Source of the DNA: Opitutaceae bacterium
GTDB lineage: Bacteria > Verrucomicrobiota > Verrucomicrobiia > Opitutales > Opitutaceae
DNA length: 63,949 bases
Assembly (NCBI GenBank): GCA_019634615.1
Contig: JAHCAZ010000022.1
Coordinates: 1-63,949, forward strand
Reading direction: 5' to 3'
The notes under the pieces: generated by a model
What the model saw: only the letters and a program-made list of their open reading frames with translations
Database searches by the model: none
Told to the model about the DNA's origin: nothing
Shown here: positions 1 to 9,760 of the stretch, piece by piece
How the letters are laid out: each line of letters begins with the position of its first letter
Position numbering within the stretch: the first letter of the stretch is position 1
Position numbers and translations under genes: made by a program

Positions 1-408
1 GTCTACGCCGACCTCGCGATGGCCGGCATCCTCCTGCACGACACCGGCAAGACGATCGAGTACGAGGGCACCCTCGCCACCCGGCGCAGCCGCAAGGGCA
101 TTCTGCAGGGCCACGTCGTGCTCGGCTACCAGCTCGCCCGCAAGGCCGGTCTCAAGGCCCGGCTCGACGCCGACCGCCTCGAGCGCCTCGAGCACATCGT
201 CCTCAGCCACCAGGGCGAACCCGAGTGGGGCGCCGCCGTCTATGCCGCCACGCCCGAGGCCGTGTTCGTCAGCATGATCGACAACCTCGACGCCAAGATG
301 GGCATGGTCCAGCGCGCCCTGCGCCAGACCCCGGCCGAGTCCGATTTCTCCGAGCGCCTCCCCGGCCTGAACACGACGCTGCTCACAAAACCCATCCCGC
401 CGGCGTAG
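1..408 (+). CDS. YhaM-like HD-domain 3'-5' exoribonuclease, C-terminal part
   Basis: Partial gene: the reading frame is open from the first base, so the start lies outside the window. The 135 visible residues are the HD phosphohydrolase half of a YhaM/CBF1-type 3'-5' exoribonuclease. The metal-binding HD pair is in LLHDTGKTIEY, the segment GHVVLGYQLA follows, and a later His is in IVLSHQGEPEWG. The metal-binding Asp is in SMIDNLDAKMG. This H..HD..H..D order with GKT after HD is characteristic of the YhaM family, whose members have an N-terminal OB-fold (not visible here) and degrade single-stranded RNA or DNA. The protein ends shortly after the last helix, as usual for the family. A generic HD phosphohydrolase is the main alternative. 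Confidence 0.8.
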   Translation, partial: VYADLAMAGILLHDTGKTIEYEGTLATRRSRKGILQGHVVLGYQLARKAGLKARLDADRLERLEHIVLSHQGEPEWGAAVYAATPEAVFVSMIDNLDAKMGMVQRALRQTPAESDFSERLPGLNTTLLTKPIPPA

Positions 409-420
409 ATAACCGCTACG

Positions 421-492
421 GTAGGCAGCCCACTTGCGGGCGCTCGTTGGATCTGCGCACGCCGTTCAAGCGCCCGCGAGCGGGCTGCCTAC
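421..492. repeat. GTAG-flanked inverted REP pair (type A)
   Basis: Starts GTAGGCAGCCC and ends GGGCTGCCTAC. The outer arms (421-444 and 470-492) pair with each other, and each arm also forms its own short hairpin (GCCCG-CTYG-CGGGC type; the left copy has one mismatch). The linker between the halves contains GCGCACGCC. It lies between the convergent YhaM-like and pilC genes. There is no T-run, so it is not a classical intrinsic terminator. Confidence 0.8.
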
Positions 493-503
493 GGGATCAC
501 CCC

Positions 504-1760
504 TCACCCGAGCAGCTGCACGATGCGCATGATCGGCAGAAACAGCGCGATCACGAGCGTGCCGACCACCACCGCCATCGTGACGATCAGCAGGGGCTCG
601 ACCAGCGCCGTCATCGTACCCACGGCGCGGTCAACCTCCTCGTCGTAGCCGTCGGCCACTCGGGTCAGCGTTTCGGCGAGGTCACCGGTTTCCTCGCCGA
701 CCGCGATCATGCTCGGCACCAGCTCGGGAAACACCCCGGTGGCCCGCAGCGGCCCGGCCAGCCCCTCGCCGGCTCGTGCCCGCTCCTCGACCTCGACCAA
801 TGCGGCGGCGAGATGGCGGTTGCCACACGTCTCACGCGCCACGGCCAGTGCCTGCAGGATGGGCACGCCCCCGCCCAGCAGCGTGCCACCGGTGCGGGCG
901 AAACGCGCCACCGCCGCCTTGACGGTCACCTCGCCGAAGACCGGCACCGCGAGCCGCCACTGGTCCAGCCAGGCGGCCCCGCGGCCCGACCGGGCCAGGG
1001 CGATCGCCGTCACCGCGGCGACACTCGCGGCTCCCGCCAGCAGGCCGGCGTGATCGCGCACGAACCCCGCCGCCGTGAGCACGGCCTGCGTGAGCCCCGG
1101 CAGCGGCTGACCCTTGAGCAGGCCGGCGAAGATCTGCTCGAACTTCGGCACGACGAACACCAGCAGCGCCGCGACGATGCCCACCGCCACCGCGAGGATG
1201 ACCAGGGGATACGCCATCGCCGCCCGCAACCGACCCCGCAGGCGCACCGCCCGCTCCTGGAAATGCGCGATGCGCTCGAGGACGACGTCGAGCACGCCAC
1301 CCGCCTCGCCCGCTTTCACCATGCTCACATAAAGGCGGTCGAACACGGCCGGATGCCGCCGCAACCCGTCCGACAGGCTGCCGCCGGCCCGGATCCGCTC
1401 GCCCAGGTCGGCCAGCACGGCGCGCAGCCGCGGGTTCCGCTCCTGCCGCGCCAGCGTCTCGAGCGCCCGCACCAAGGGCAGCCGTGCCCGCAGCAGCATC
1501 GCCAGCCGGCGCGTGCACGTCGCCAGCTCGACCGCGGAGATTCCCCGGCCAAGGCCGAGGCGCGCGCCCGATCCGCCCCCTGCCGGGCGGCGCACCCGCA
1601 GCCGGGCTCCGGGCGGCTCCGGGGCGGCGGCCACGTCCTTGGGCGTCAATCCCCGCGCCCGCAGCAGCAGCGCGGCGGTCTCGACGCTGGTTGACTCGAC
1701 CGTGCCGCGGCGCTCGCGACGCGTGCCGGACTCGATGGCGGTGTAGGCGAACCGGGGCAT
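504..1760 (-). CDS. pilC: Type IV pilus / type II secretion inner-membrane platform protein (PilC/GspF)
   Basis: 418 residues, the usual PilC/GspF length. The N-terminus MPRFAYTAIESGTRRERRG is the standard opening that docks the cytoplasmic ATPase. Two repeated T2SSF domains follow, roughly residues 110-235 and 290-410, each with a helical bundle leading into hydrophobic segments (for example VILAVAVGIVAALLVFVVP and a final LLIVTMAVVVGTLVIALF). PilC/GspF sits in the inner membrane and transmits ATPase movement to pilin assembly. It is the last gene of the minus-strand run coaE-rho-ATPase-pilT-ATPase-pilC, starting only 3 bases after the stop of the upstream GspE-type ATPase, so the two are very probably co-translated. 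PilC and GspF cannot be told apart by sequence here; the adjacent pilT favours a pilus role. Confidence 0.9.
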   Translation of the reverse strand: MPRFAYTAIESGTRRERRGTVESTSVETAALLLRARGLTPKDVAAAPEPPGARLRVRRPAGGGSGARLGLGRGISAVELATCTRRLAMLLRARLPLVRALETLARQERNPRLRAVLADLGERIRAGGSLSDGLRRHPAVFDRLYVSMVKAGEAGGVLDVVLERIAHFQERAVRLRGRLRAAMAYPLVILAVAVGIVAALLVFVVPKFEQIFAGLLKGQPLPGLTQAVLTAAGFVRDHAGLLAGAASVAAVTAIALARSGRGAAWLDQWRLAVPVFGEVTVKAAVARFARTGGTLLGGGVPILQALAVARETCGNRHLAAALVEVEERARAGEGLAGPLRATGVFPELVPSMIAVGEETGDLAETLTRVADGYDEEVDRAVGTMTALVEPLLIVTMAVVVGTLVIALFLPIMRIVQLLG

Positions 1761-1763
1761 GAT

Positions 1764-3449
1764 TCAGGTGTGGCGCAAGACCTCGGCCAACGACGTCTCG
1801 CCGGCCAGCAGTTTCTCGCGGGCATGCTCGCGCAGGGTGCGCAAGCCCTGCCCGACCGCCGCCTCGTGCAGCCGCCACGCCGGGGCGTCCTGCACGACCA
1901 GCGCGTGCACCGCCTCGGTGCATCGCAGCCACTCGAAGACCCCGGTGCGGCCCTGGTACCCGGTGTGCGCGCACTGCGGGCAACCGCGTGGCCGGTAAAA
2001 CGGCCGGTCCGCCGACACCGCCTCCGCCAGGCCGACCTCGCGCCGCTCGGTCGCGGTCGGCCCATACGCCTCGCGGCAGTGGGGACACAGCCGCCGCACC
2101 AACCGCTGGGCGAGAACCCCGGTCAGGGTCGAGGCCAAGAGGTAGGGCTCGACGCCCAGGTCGCGCAGCCGCGTGACCGTGCTCACGGCGTCATTCGTGT
2201 GCAGGGTCGAAAGCACGAGGTGCCCGGTCAGCGCCGCCTGCATCGCGACCTGCGCCGTTTCCGCGTCGCGGATCTCGCCCACCATGACCACATCGGGATC
2301 CTGCCGCAGGAAGGCGCGCAGCGCCTGCGCAAAGGTGAGACCGATGGCCGGCTGGACCGGCAGCTGCATGACGCCGTCGATCTCGTATTCCACGGGATCC
2401 TCCGCCGTCAGGATCTTCACGCCCGGTGCATGGATGGCCTGCAGGGCACCGTAGAGCGTCGTCGTCTTGCCCGAGCCGGTCGGACCCGTGACGAGCACGA
2501 TGCCGTGGGGTTGCCCGATGGCGGCGGCGAAGCCCGCCCGGATGTCGGCGGGCAGGCCCAGCCGGTCGAGCTCGAGCCCCGCCGTCGCGCGGTCCAGCAC
2601 CCGCAGGACCACGCTCTCGCCGAACTGCGTCGGCAGGGTCGAGACGCGCAGGTCCACGGCCCGCCCGGCCAGGGTCGCGCGGATGCGCCCGTCCTGCGGC
2701 ACGCGGCGCTCGGCGATATTGAGCCCGGCCAGGACCTTGAGGCGCGAAACCACCGCGCCCGCCAGCGCGGGCGCCGGCGGCGCGAGCTCGCGCAGCGCCC
2801 CGTCGACGCGACAGCGCACCTTGAACTCGCGCTCGAACGGCTCGAAGTGCAGGTCGGAGGCGCGATCCTGAACGGCTTGGGCGAGCACGCTGTCCACATA
2901 CCGCACGACCGGTGCCTCGCTCGCCCCGGCCTCGCCGGCGGGAGCGGCCGCGTCGGTCCCCAGCGCAGACCCGGCCGCCGGCGCCGTCTCGGCCGGCTGC
3001 GCCCCGTCGGCCGCGGTCGCGCCGTAGTGCCGGCGGATCAAGGCCGCGATCGCCGGCGGGTCGCTGACCACGAGGCGGATGTCGCGGTCGAACGCCAAGG
3101 TGAGGTCCTCCGCCAGGCGCGGATCGAGGGGATCGAGCGCGAGGAGGTCGAGGCGCCCGGCCGTGGCCGCCAGGGGCACGATCCCGAGATCGCGGGCCTG
3201 GCTGGCCGACACGAGGCCGACGACCTCGCCGGAGACGGTCGCCGGCGGCTGGGCGAGGTAGCGCCCGCCGACGCGGGCGGCGATGGACGCGAGCAGCGGC
3301 TCGCGCGCGACGAGGCCGAGCGCGAGCGCGGACGCGGCGAGCGAGCGCCCGGTGGCATGATGATCCTCGGTGGCCGCGGTGAGCTCGGTCGCGGTCAGGC
3401 CGGCGTGCGTGAGGATCTCCCGCCACGCCGGGTCGTGCCTGGCAAACAT
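1764..3449 (-). CDS. GspE/PilB-type assembly ATPase (copy B)
   Basis: 561 residues. The N-terminal region (about 1-150) resembles a GspE_N/MshEN domain, followed by an Ala/Pro-rich linker. The hexameric ATPase core begins near residue 185 (VLAQAVQDRASDLHFEP). Walker A is [15 protein letters not shown] near residue 316, the Asp box is ILTAEDPVEYEIDGV, Walker B is [16 protein letters not shown], and the His box is STLHTNDA. A four-Cys zinc site (LCPHCREAY ... CPQCAHTGYQG) near the C-terminus marks extension/assembly ATPases rather than PilT. It powers pilin polymerisation from the cytoplasmic face with PilC. It lies 16 bases downstream of pilT and 3 bases upstream of pilC. Two other GspE/PilB-type ATPases lie in this window. 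Confidence 0.92.
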   Translation of the reverse strand: MFARHDPAWREILTHAGLTATELTAATEDHHATGRSLAASALALGLVAREPLLASIAARVGGRYLAQPPATVSGEVVGLVSASQARDLGIVPLAATAGRLDLLALDPLDPRLAEDLTLAFDRDIRLVVSDPPAIAALIRRHYGATAADGAQPAETAPAAGSALGTDAAAPAGEAGASEAPVVRYVDSVLAQAVQDRASDLHFEPFEREFKVRCRVDGALRELAPPAPALAGAVVSRLKVLAGLNIAERRVPQDGRIRATLAGRAVDLRVSTLPTQFGESVVLRVLDRATAGLELDRLGLPADIRAGFAAAIGQPHGIVLVTGPTGSGKTTTLYGALQAIHAPGVKILTAEDPVEYEIDGVMQLPVQPAIGLTFAQALRAFLRQDPDVVMVGEIRDAETAQVAMQAALTGHLVLSTLHTNDAVSTVTRLRDLGVEPYLLASTLTGVLAQRLVRRLCPHCREAYGPTATERREVGLAEAVSADRPFYRPRGCPQCAHTGYQGRTGVFEWLRCTEAVHALVVQDAPAWRLHEAAVGQGLRTLREHAREKLLAGETSLAEVLRHT

Positions 3450-3465
3450 GCAGGGCCGGGCGCGG

Positions 3466-4548
3466 TCAGAGTTCCTTCAGCTTGGCGCCCATCCCGATCA
3501 GCTTCTCGCGCATGACATTCGAGTCCTGGGCCTTTTCCACGCACTCGTCCGCCGTGATGAGCTCGCGGTTGTAGAGGCTCATCAGGTGGGTATCCATGGT
3601 GATCATGCCCAGGCCCGCGCCCGTCTGGATGTCCGAGGGGATGCGGAAGGTCTTGTTCTCGCGGATGAGCGAGGCGATCGAGGTCGTGGTCACCATGATC
3701 TCGTAGCCGGCGACGCGGCCGCCGCCGATCTTCTTGCAGAGCACCTGGGAGATGACGGCCTGCACGGACGAGGCGAGCTGGGTGCGGATCATGTCCTTCA
3801 TGTTCGCGGGGAAGGCGTCCACGATGCGGTCGATGGTCTTGGCGGCGCTGTTGGTGTGCAGCGTGCCGAACACGAGGTGGCCGGTCTCGGCCGCGCTGAT
3901 GGCCGCCTCGATGGTCTCGAGGTCGCGCATTTCACCGACGAGGATGATGTCGGGATCCTGGCGGAGGGCGCGGCGGATGGCCTCGGCGAAGCTCGGCACG
4001 TCGGAGCCGATCTCGCGCTGGGTGACGACGCAGCGCTTGTGGTTGTGGTAATACTCGATCGGGTCCTCGATGGTGATGATGTGGCCGTCGCGGTTCTCGT
4101 TCACGTAGTTGATCATCGAGGCCAGCGTGGTGGACTTGCCGGAGCCGGTCGGGCCGGTGACGAGGATGAGGCCGCGCGGGCGGTAGAGGAGCTCGCGGAT
4201 CTTGTCGGGCAGGCCGATGTCGCGCAGGCCGAACATCTTGTAGGGAATCTGGCGCAGGACCATGCCGTAGTTGCCCTTGGCCTTGAGCACGCTCACGCGG
4301 AAGCGCGCCTTCTCGCCGAACGCGAAGCCGAAGTCGGCGCCGCCGTTGAGCTTCACGTTGCTGATGTGGCTGTCGGGCGTGATCGAGAGCATGAGCTTCT
4401 CGGTGTCGGCCGGGGTGAGATTCGGTCCCTCGATCGGCGTCATGCTGCCGCTGAGGCGGAGCGTCGGCGGCTGGCCCACCTGGATGTGGAGGTCGGACGC
4501 GTTTTGCTCGACGACCAGATCGAGCAGTTCGTTCATTTCATAGCTCAT
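3466..4548 (-). CDS. pilT: Twitching motility retraction ATPase PilT
   Basis: 360 residues, the length of PilT. The N-terminal PAS-like domain opens [19 protein letters not shown] and contains [17 protein letters not shown]. The core has Walker [10 protein letters not shown] (about residue 131), [11 protein letters not shown] (Asp box), [16 protein letters not shown] (Walker B) and [13 protein letters not shown] (His box). The C-terminal [19 protein letters not shown] matches the AIRNLIRE retraction motif specific to PilT. No zinc tetracysteine is present, as expected. It depolymerises type IV pili to give retraction force. An alternative internal start exists at MNELLDLV, 12 bases in. It is flanked by the two GspE/PilB-like ATPase genes. 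Confidence 0.95.
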   Translation of the reverse strand: MSYEMNELLDLVVEQNASDLHIQVGQPPTLRLSGSMTPIEGPNLTPADTEKLMLSITPDSHISNVKLNGGADFGFAFGEKARFRVSVLKAKGNYGMVLRQIPYKMFGLRDIGLPDKIRELLYRPRGLILVTGPTGSGKSTTLASMINYVNENRDGHIITIEDPIEYYHNHKRCVVTQREIGSDVPSFAEAIRRALRQDPDIILVGEMRDLETIEAAISAAETGHLVFGTLHTNSAAKTIDRIVDAFPANMKDMIRTQLASSVQAVISQVLCKKIGGGRVAGYEIMVTTTSIASLIRENKTFRIPSDIQTGAGLGMITMDTHLMSLYNRELITADECVEKAQDSNVMREKLIGMGAKLKEL

Positions 4549-4561
4549 AGGGAGATTGGGG

Positions 4562-6100
4562 TTAATCCGTGTCGCCGCAGGTGATGGAAGCGATTTCCTC
4601 GACCGTGGTCAAACCAGCGCTGACTTTTCTGAGGCCATCGGCCCGCAGGCTCCGGCGCCCCGCGGCCGCCGCGGCGGCGCGCAGCTGCGCCGGGCCGGCC
4701 CCGTCGTGGATCAGCGCCCGCAGCGCCGCGTCAACCTCGAGAATCTCGAAGACGCCGATGCGCCCGCGATAGCCCGTGCCCTGGCAATCCGGGCAACCCC
4801 GGGCGCGCGCGAACATTACGCCGGTTGGCCGAGCCGCATTGCCGGCCAGTTGGCGCCACTCCGCGGCGGCCGGCGCGTAGGTTTCGCGGCAGGAGCCGCA
4901 CACGCGGCGCACGAGGCGCTGCGCCACGACGCCGCGCAGGCCGGCGGCGACGAGGTAGGGCTTGGCCCCGAGGTCGACGAGGCGGGTCACGGCGCCCACG
5001 GCATCGTTGGTGTGCAGCGACGAGCAGACGAGGTGGCCGGTGAGGGCGGCCTGCAGGGCGATCTCCGCGGTCTCGCGGTCGCGGATTTCGCCGACCATGA
5101 CGACATTCGGCGCCTGGCGCAGCATCGCGCGCAGGGCCGCGGCGAAGGTGAGACCCACGGCCGGTCGCACCGGCACCTGGTTGACGCCGCCCAATTGGCT
5201 CTCGATGGGATCCTCGACGGTGACGATCTTGCGGTCGGACTGGTTGAGCTGCTGGAGGCACGCGTACAGCGTGGTGGTCTTCCCCGCCCCGGTCGGACCC
5301 GTGACGAGGACCATGCCATCGGGCCGGCTCAGCAGGCGCTCGAGGGTCGCCCGGTCGGCCTCGTCGAGGCCCAGGGCGTCCACGCCCGGGCGCTGCGCAT
5401 CGTCGTCGAGGAGGCGCAGCACCATGCTCTCGCCGTGCACGGTGGGGATGGTCGCCACGCGCAGGTCGAGCGCCCGGCCGGCCGCCTCGGTGCGGATGCG
5501 CCCGTCCTGCGGCAGGCGGCGCTCCGCGATGCTGAGGCCACCCATGATCTTGAGGCGCGAGATGACCGCGGGATGGAGCCGCCGCGGCGGACCCTCGGCC
5601 TCGTGGAGCACGCCGTCGATGCGGAGACGCACGCGGAACTGCCCGGCGAGCGGCTCGAGATGGATGTCCGAGGCGCGGCGCTGCACGGCGACGGTGATGA
5701 GCTGATGAACGAGCCGGACAACCGGGGCGTCGTCGGCGGGGTCCGTCGACTCGGTGGGATCGCCGGGCGCGGTCGTGATCGTCGCCTCCGCCGGATCGCC
5801 GGCCGGCGCCGGCTCGGCCGCCGCGCCCACGCCATAGTGGCGCTCGATGGCGCGGCGGAGATCGGTTGCGTCGGCGGCCACGGGTTCGATATCGAGTCCG
5901 ACGACGTGGGCCAGCAGGTCGGTGGCGTCGCACGCGAGCGGATCGGCGACGGCGACCTCGAGGCCGAAGCGCGCGCGGCGCAGCGGCAGCACCTGGTGCC
6001 GGACCGCGAGGTCGCGGGGGACGAGGCGCAGCAGGTCCGTGGGGATCCGCACCTGCGCCAGCGCGGCGGGCGGCAGGGCGGCGGCGGCCGGTGCAAGCAT
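4562..6100 (-). CDS. GspE/PilB-type assembly ATPase (copy A)
   Basis: 512 residues. The short N-terminal domain ([18 protein letters not shown], residues about 20-100) is GspE_N-like. An acidic/Pro linker precedes the ATPase core, which starts near residue 130 ([17 protein letters not shown]). Walker A is [15 protein letters not shown] (about residue 263), Asp box [14 protein letters not shown], Walker [16 protein letters not shown], His box [10 protein letters not shown]. The zinc site is VCGSCRETY ... [11 protein letters not shown]. Walker A has Ala where the other copies have Ser. It lies 25 bases after the rho stop and 13 bases before pilT. It is clearly a paralogue of the 1764-3449 product, so one may serve pili and the other a type II secretion or pseudopilus machine. 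Which is which cannot be decided from sequence alone. Confidence 0.9.
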   Translation of the reverse strand: MLAPAAAALPPAALAQVRIPTDLLRLVPRDLAVRHQVLPLRRARFGLEVAVADPLACDATDLLAHVVGLDIEPVAADATDLRRAIERHYGVGAAAEPAPAGDPAEATITTAPGDPTESTDPADDAPVVRLVHQLITVAVQRRASDIHLEPLAGQFRVRLRIDGVLHEAEGPPRRLHPAVISRLKIMGGLSIAERRLPQDGRIRTEAAGRALDLRVATIPTVHGESMVLRLLDDDAQRPGVDALGLDEADRATLERLLSRPDGMVLVTGPTGAGKTTTLYACLQQLNQSDRKIVTVEDPIESQLGGVNQVPVRPAVGLTFAAALRAMLRQAPNVVMVGEIRDRETAEIALQAALTGHLVCSSLHTNDAVGAVTRLVDLGAKPYLVAAGLRGVVAQRLVRRVCGSCRETYAPAAAEWRQLAGNAARPTGVMFARARGCPDCQGTGYRGRIGVFEILEVDAALRALIHDGAGPAQLRAAAAAAGRRSLRADGLRKVSAGLTTVEEIASITCGDTD

Positions 6101-6125
6101 CGGTCGGGGCGGCCGGTCGGGTTGA

Positions 6126-8000
6126 TCAGCGCAGGCTGACGAGGAATTCCGCGTTGGACTTCGTCTTCTTGAGCCGCGTGATGAGCATCTCCATCGACTC
6201 GATCGGACCGAGGCCCTGCATGGCGCGCCGCAGGCCGTAGATGCGCTGCAGCTCGTCGGGGTGGTAGATCAGCTCCTCCTTGCGGGTGCCGGAGCGGTCG
6301 ATGTTGATCGCGGGGAAGATGCGGCGCTCGACGAGGCCGCGGTCGAGGTGGAGCTCGCAGTTGCCGGTGCCCTTGAACTCCTCGAAGATGATCTCGTCCA
6401 TGCGGCTGCCCGTGTCGATCAGCGCGCTGGCGATGATCGTGAGGCTGCCACCACCCTCGATGTTGCGGGCGGAGCCGAAGAAACGCTTGGGTTTCTGGAG
6501 CGCGTTGGACTCGAGGCCGCCGGACATGGTCTTGCCCTGGTTGCCCGTGAGGGCGTTGTAGGCGCGGGCCAGGCGGGTGATGGAATCGAGGAGGATGACG
6601 ACGTGCTCGCCCTGCTCGACCAGGCGGCGGGCCTTCTCGATCACCATCTCGGCGCAATGCACGTGGCTCTCGGGGGACTCGTCGAAGGTCGAGGAGACAA
6701 CCTCGCCCTTGGTGTGGCGGCGGAAGTCGGTGACCTCCTCGGGGCGCTCGTCGATGAGCAGGAGGATGAGCTTCGCGTGCGGGGAGTTCGCCGTGATGGA
6801 GTTGGCGATGTTCTGCAGGAGGACGGTCTTGCCGGTGCGCGGCGGGGCGACGATGAGGGCGCGCTGGCCGAAGCCGATGGGCGTGAGGATGTCGACGGCG
6901 CGCATCGACACGTCCTTCTGCACCTCCTCGGATTCGAGCAGGATTCGCTGCAGCGGATAATACGGGATGAGTTCCTCGAACGGGACCACGCGGGCGATCG
7001 CCTCGGGGGCGCCGCCCATGACGGAGTCGATGCGCACGACCGACGGGCAGCGCTCGCCGGGCTGCGGCGGCTGGAGGAGGACCTCGACGTGGTGGCCGCG
7101 CTTCAGGCCGAAGCGCTGGATAAGACTCTCGGGCAGGTAGGGATCCTCGGGATAGAGGCGGTAATTGACGTGCGTGTGCACGATGAACGCGCCACGGTCG
7201 GTGACGTCGATATAGCCGCGATCGCGCAGGGGTGTCTTGGCCGTCCCGATGGCGGCGAGGATCTGGGGCAGGAGTTGGCGGCGACCCGGGGCGCCTTCGA
7301 CATTGACGCCGAGCTTGCGCGCCTGGGCGGTGAGATCGGCGAGGTTGAGGGCGTAGAGCTCGTTGAGCCAGACGGCCTCGCCGGGGCCGGAGGAGACCTC
7401 CGTGGCGAGGGTGTCGAGCGCCGCGAGGTCGGCGAACCGGGAGGGATTCGGCAGGTCGCCGAAGACGGGAGCGTTGCTGGGCGGCGGGGGTTGAGGCGGG
7501 TGCTGCTCGCGGGGGAAACCACCACCGCCGCCACCACCACCGGGCTGCCAGCCGTGGCGCCCGCGCTTGCCGCGCTTGTTGCGCTTCCAGAAGCCGCGGT
7601 CCTGGAAGCCGCCGCCACCCTGGCCGCCGCCACCGCCGTAGGAGCTGCCCTCGCCCTGCTGGCCACTGGCGTCGCCGCCATGACCGGCACCGTTGTCGGC
7701 GGACGCGGGCGCGCCGGACTCGGGGGCGTTGCCAGCCGGGGCGGACGCGGCCGGCTCGGCCGGGGCCGGACTGGGAGCCGCGGGTTCGGGCCGGGGCTCG
7801 GGCTTGAATTCGGGCCGGGGCGCGGGGGCGGCGGCCACCGGGGGCGGCGGCGCCTCGACGGCTGCCGGGGCCGGGGCGGATGATTCCACCGCTTCCTTGG
7901 CGGCCTTGGCCGCCTTGGGTTTGGTCGTGCGGGTGCGGCGACGCACGGTCTTCTTGGCGGACGGCGCAGCGTCGTCGTCGGATTTCGGGGGAAGGGACAT
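6126..8000 (-). CDS. rho: Transcription termination factor Rho with a long disordered N-terminal extension
   Basis: 624 residues against about 420 for E. coli Rho. The chosen start ([10 protein letters not shown] at 8000) is 53 bases after the coaE stop; an upstream in-frame Met would lie inside coaE. Residues about 5-195 are low complexity: a Lys/Arg/Ala stretch ([18 protein letters not shown]), then Pro/Ala-rich and Gly-rich tracts with a basic patch ([14 protein letters not shown]). Canonical Rho follows: the N-terminal helical and cold-shock RNA-binding domains ([13 protein letters not shown]), Walker A APPRTGKT near residue 385, the [14 protein letters not shown]alker B region, [13 protein letters not shown], and the Q/R-loop region [20 protein letters not shown]. 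The hexamer unwinds nascent RNA to end transcription. The extension is typical of high-GC and Bacteroidota/Verrucomicrobiota Rho proteins. Confidence 0.96.
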   Translation of the reverse strand: MSLPPKSDDDAAPSAKKTVRRRTRTTKPKAAKAAKEAVESSAPAPAAVEAPPPPVAAAPAPRPEFKPEPRPEPAAPSPAPAEPAASAPAGNAPESGAPASADNGAGHGGDASGQQGEGSSYGGGGGQGGGGFQDRGFWKRNKRGKRGRHGWQPGGGGGGGGFPREQHPPQPPPPSNAPVFGDLPNPSRFADLAALDTLATEVSSGPGEAVWLNELYALNLADLTAQARKLGVNVEGAPGRRQLLPQILAAIGTAKTPLRDRGYIDVTDRGAFIVHTHVNYRLYPEDPYLPESLIQRFGLKRGHHVEVLLQPPQPGERCPSVVRIDSVMGGAPEAIARVVPFEELIPYYPLQRILLESEEVQKDVSMRAVDILTPIGFGQRALIVAPPRTGKTVLLQNIANSITANSPHAKLILLLIDERPEEVTDFRRHTKGEVVSSTFDESPESHVHCAEMVIEKARRLVEQGEHVVILLDSITRLARAYNALTGNQGKTMSGGLESNALQKPKRFFGSARNIEGGGSLTIIASALIDTGSRMDEIIFEEFKGTGNCELHLDRGLVERRIFPAINIDRSGTRKEELIYHPDELQRIYGLRRAMQGLGPIESMEMLITRLKKTKSNAEFLVSLR

Positions 8001-8053
8001 GTGGGAGGAAAATTGGCCGGCAATTCGGGCCCGACCGGCAGCGGAACCCGCCC

Positions 8054-8638
8054 TCAGGCGGTCTGCGGCAGGGCGGCGATCAGGGTGGCCACCTGCGCCC
8101 GCAGGAATTCGGTGGAACCATCGTTCCACAGGACAAAATCAGAGTGCTCGGTTTTATGCGCCAAAGGCAGTTGCTTGGAGATTCGTTGCTCGGCGAGCGG
8201 TCCTGGCAGACCCTTTTGCTCCAGCCGGGCGAGTTGCTGGGCAGGAGAACAGGCGACGCATACGATGAAATCAAACCAATTCTCCAGCTGCTTCTCGAAC
8301 AACAGCGGCACCTCGATGACCCAGTTCGCGGTCGGCGCGGCCTCGAGCTGGCCCCGCCAATAGTCGAAGACCCGCGGATGCGTCAGCTCCTCGAGCCACA
8401 ACCGGTCGGCCTCGCTCGCAAACACCCGCTCCGCCAACAGGCTCCGGTCGATCGTCCCGTCACGGTTGAACACGTCCGGGCCGAATCTCGCCCGCACCGC
8501 GGCGCAGACCTCCGGATGCGTCAGCACATGGTTCTTCACCAGGGCGTCCGAATCGATGCGCAGGAAACCCGCCTCGGCCAGCATGCCGGCTACGGTCGAC
8601 TTCCCGCACCCCATTCCTCCTGTGACTCCCAATATCAT
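8054..8638 (-). CDS. coaE: Dephospho-CoA kinase
   Basis: 194 residues, normal CoaE length. The P-loop GGMGCGKSTV lies at residues 7-16 right after the start, with the substrate-binding DSDALVKNHVL region at about 30. The core continues with DRSLLAERVFAS, LTHPRVFDYWRGQL and VIEVPLLFEKQLENWFDFIVCV, which are standard CoaE segments. It phosphorylates the ribose 3'-hydroxyl of dephospho-CoA, the last step of CoA synthesis. It is first in the minus-strand run leading to rho and the pilus genes and is divergent from the HD-domain gene across about 105 bases. The C-terminal segment VLWNDGSTEFLRAQV matches the conserved end of the family. Confidence 0.95.
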   Translation of the reverse strand: MILGVTGGMGCGKSTVAGMLAEAGFLRIDSDALVKNHVLTHPEVCAAVRARFGPDVFNRDGTIDRSLLAERVFASEADRLWLEELTHPRVFDYWRGQLEAAPTANWVIEVPLLFEKQLENWFDFIVCVACSPAQQLARLEQKGLPGPLAEQRISKQLPLAHKTEHSDFVLWNDGSTEFLRAQVATLIAALPQTA

Positions 8639-8743
8639 TAAGTAAAATACCCTAGATTAGGCTTGGCTCTGTTCCGGCGTAATCGCCTAATAAGTGCAGT
8701 TTCACGGCTTTCATTCGTACAACTCAATCCGAAATACCGGAGC

Positions 8744-9580
8744 ATGCCCCCGCCCGTTGACACCACGAACAGCCTGGCCGTGGCGGACTATGTCCAGCGG
8801 AAATACGCGCAGTTCTTCGGGGGCGCCAAGTCGCCTTGGATCGACCGGGTGATCGCCGATGTCACCACGCTGTTCACCGGCGGGCATCCCGACTACGCGC
8901 CGATCGACCTGCGCTACCACAACTACGAGCACACGCTCCAGGCGACGGTCTGCCTGGTCGACATCATGGTCGGTCGCCAGCGCACCGGCACCCTCCCCGC
9001 GCTGACCCCGCGCAATTTCGAGTTGGCCGTCGCCGCCATCCTCCTGCACGACAGCGGCTACCTTAAGGTGCGTTCCGACCGGACCGGCACCGGCGCCAAG
9101 TATACCTTTATCCACGAGCTCCGCAGCTCCGCCTACGCGGCGTCGTACCTGCCCACCGTCGGCGCCCACATCAAGGAGGTCGACGATGTGGTCAGCGCCA
9201 TCAGCTGCACCGGCCCGAACAGCCAGATCGACCGCGTCGGCTTCCACGACTCGCTGGGCCGCTTCATCGGCTGTGTCGTCGCCACGGCCGACTACCTCGC
9301 CCAGATGGCGGCGCCGGACTACATCGAGAAACTCGGCGCGCTGTACCTCGAATTCGAGGAGTCGCATGACTTCTTCGGCACGCCGGCGGCCGGCCGCCTG
9401 TTCAAGTCCGCCGGGCAACTCCTGGACAACACCCCGCGTTTCTGGCGCGAACTGGTGCTGCCAAAGCTCGAGGCCGATTTCGCCGGCGTCTTCCGCTATC
9501 TCGACAACATGGACGGCACCGGGCGCAACCCCTACCTCGTCGCCATCGAGGCCAACCTCGCGCGCATCCCGCGGCGGTGA
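8744..9580 (+). CDS. HD/PDEase-like metal-dependent phosphohydrolase
   Basis: 278 residues from the Met at 8744 (MPPPVDTTN). An upstream in-frame Met at 8663 would add a poorly conserved-looking 27 residues. Metal ligands of an HD-type fold are visible: YHNYEHTLQ (about residue 58), AAILLHDSGYL (about 100), YTFIHELRSS and VATADYLAQM. The HNxxHT opening is like the eukaryotic-type cyclic nucleotide phosphodiesterase/HD superfamily, so a cyclic nucleotide or other phosphoester is a plausible substrate, but none can be named. There are no membrane segments. It is transcribed away from coaE and followed by a repeat and comM. Function beyond HD hydrolase is unknown. Confidence 0.65.
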   Translation: MPPPVDTTNSLAVADYVQRKYAQFFGGAKSPWIDRVIADVTTLFTGGHPDYAPIDLRYHNYEHTLQATVCLVDIMVGRQRTGTLPALTPRNFELAVAAILLHDSGYLKVRSDRTGTGAKYTFIHELRSSAYAASYLPTVGAHIKEVDDVVSAISCTGPNSQIDRVGFHDSLGRFIGCVVATADYLAQMAAPDYIEKLGALYLEFEESHDFFGTPAAGRLFKSAGQLLDNTPRFWRELVLPKLEADFAGVFRYLDNMDGTGRNPYLVAIEANLARIPRR

Positions 9581-9650
9581 GGCGAAGGCCGAGCGTCGGA
9601 GGGTGAAGGGATCGATCGCCGAACCGCGAGGGTCGAGGCGGCCGACATGA

Positions 9651-9760
9651 GCGCCATCGGCGCGACCGATAACAGCCTGGGGCAGCGCCCCAGGAATACC
9701 GGTGATTCCTGCCGCGAGGGCTGAAAGCCCGTCCCATGGATTGGAGCTTCAGGCCCGGAC
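9651..9760. repeat. Left half of the D-family mosaic palindrome
   Basis: A string of small hairpins between the HD gene and comM: GCGCCATCGGCGC (9651-9663), CCTGGGGCAGCGCCCCAGG (about 9676-9694), GAGGGCTGAAAGCCC and a trailing CCCATGGATTGGAGC. The same modules in the same order form the left half of the larger elements at 42520 and 46207. The mirror-image right half is missing here and is seen alone at 51771. Confidence 0.7.

Noticed and set aside
421..492. Palindromic repeats as CRISPR repeats
   Set aside because: They are isolated inverted pairs in intergenic regions, not direct repeats with regular spacers, and no cas gene is present.
3370..4584. Plus-strand open frame across pilT
   Set aside because: Antisense shadow of pilT; no motif and no start context.
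8001..8129. Upstream in-frame extension of rho
   Set aside because: It would overlap coaE by about 75 bases and adds residues with no resemblance to Rho; the Met at 8000 fits the gap after coaE.
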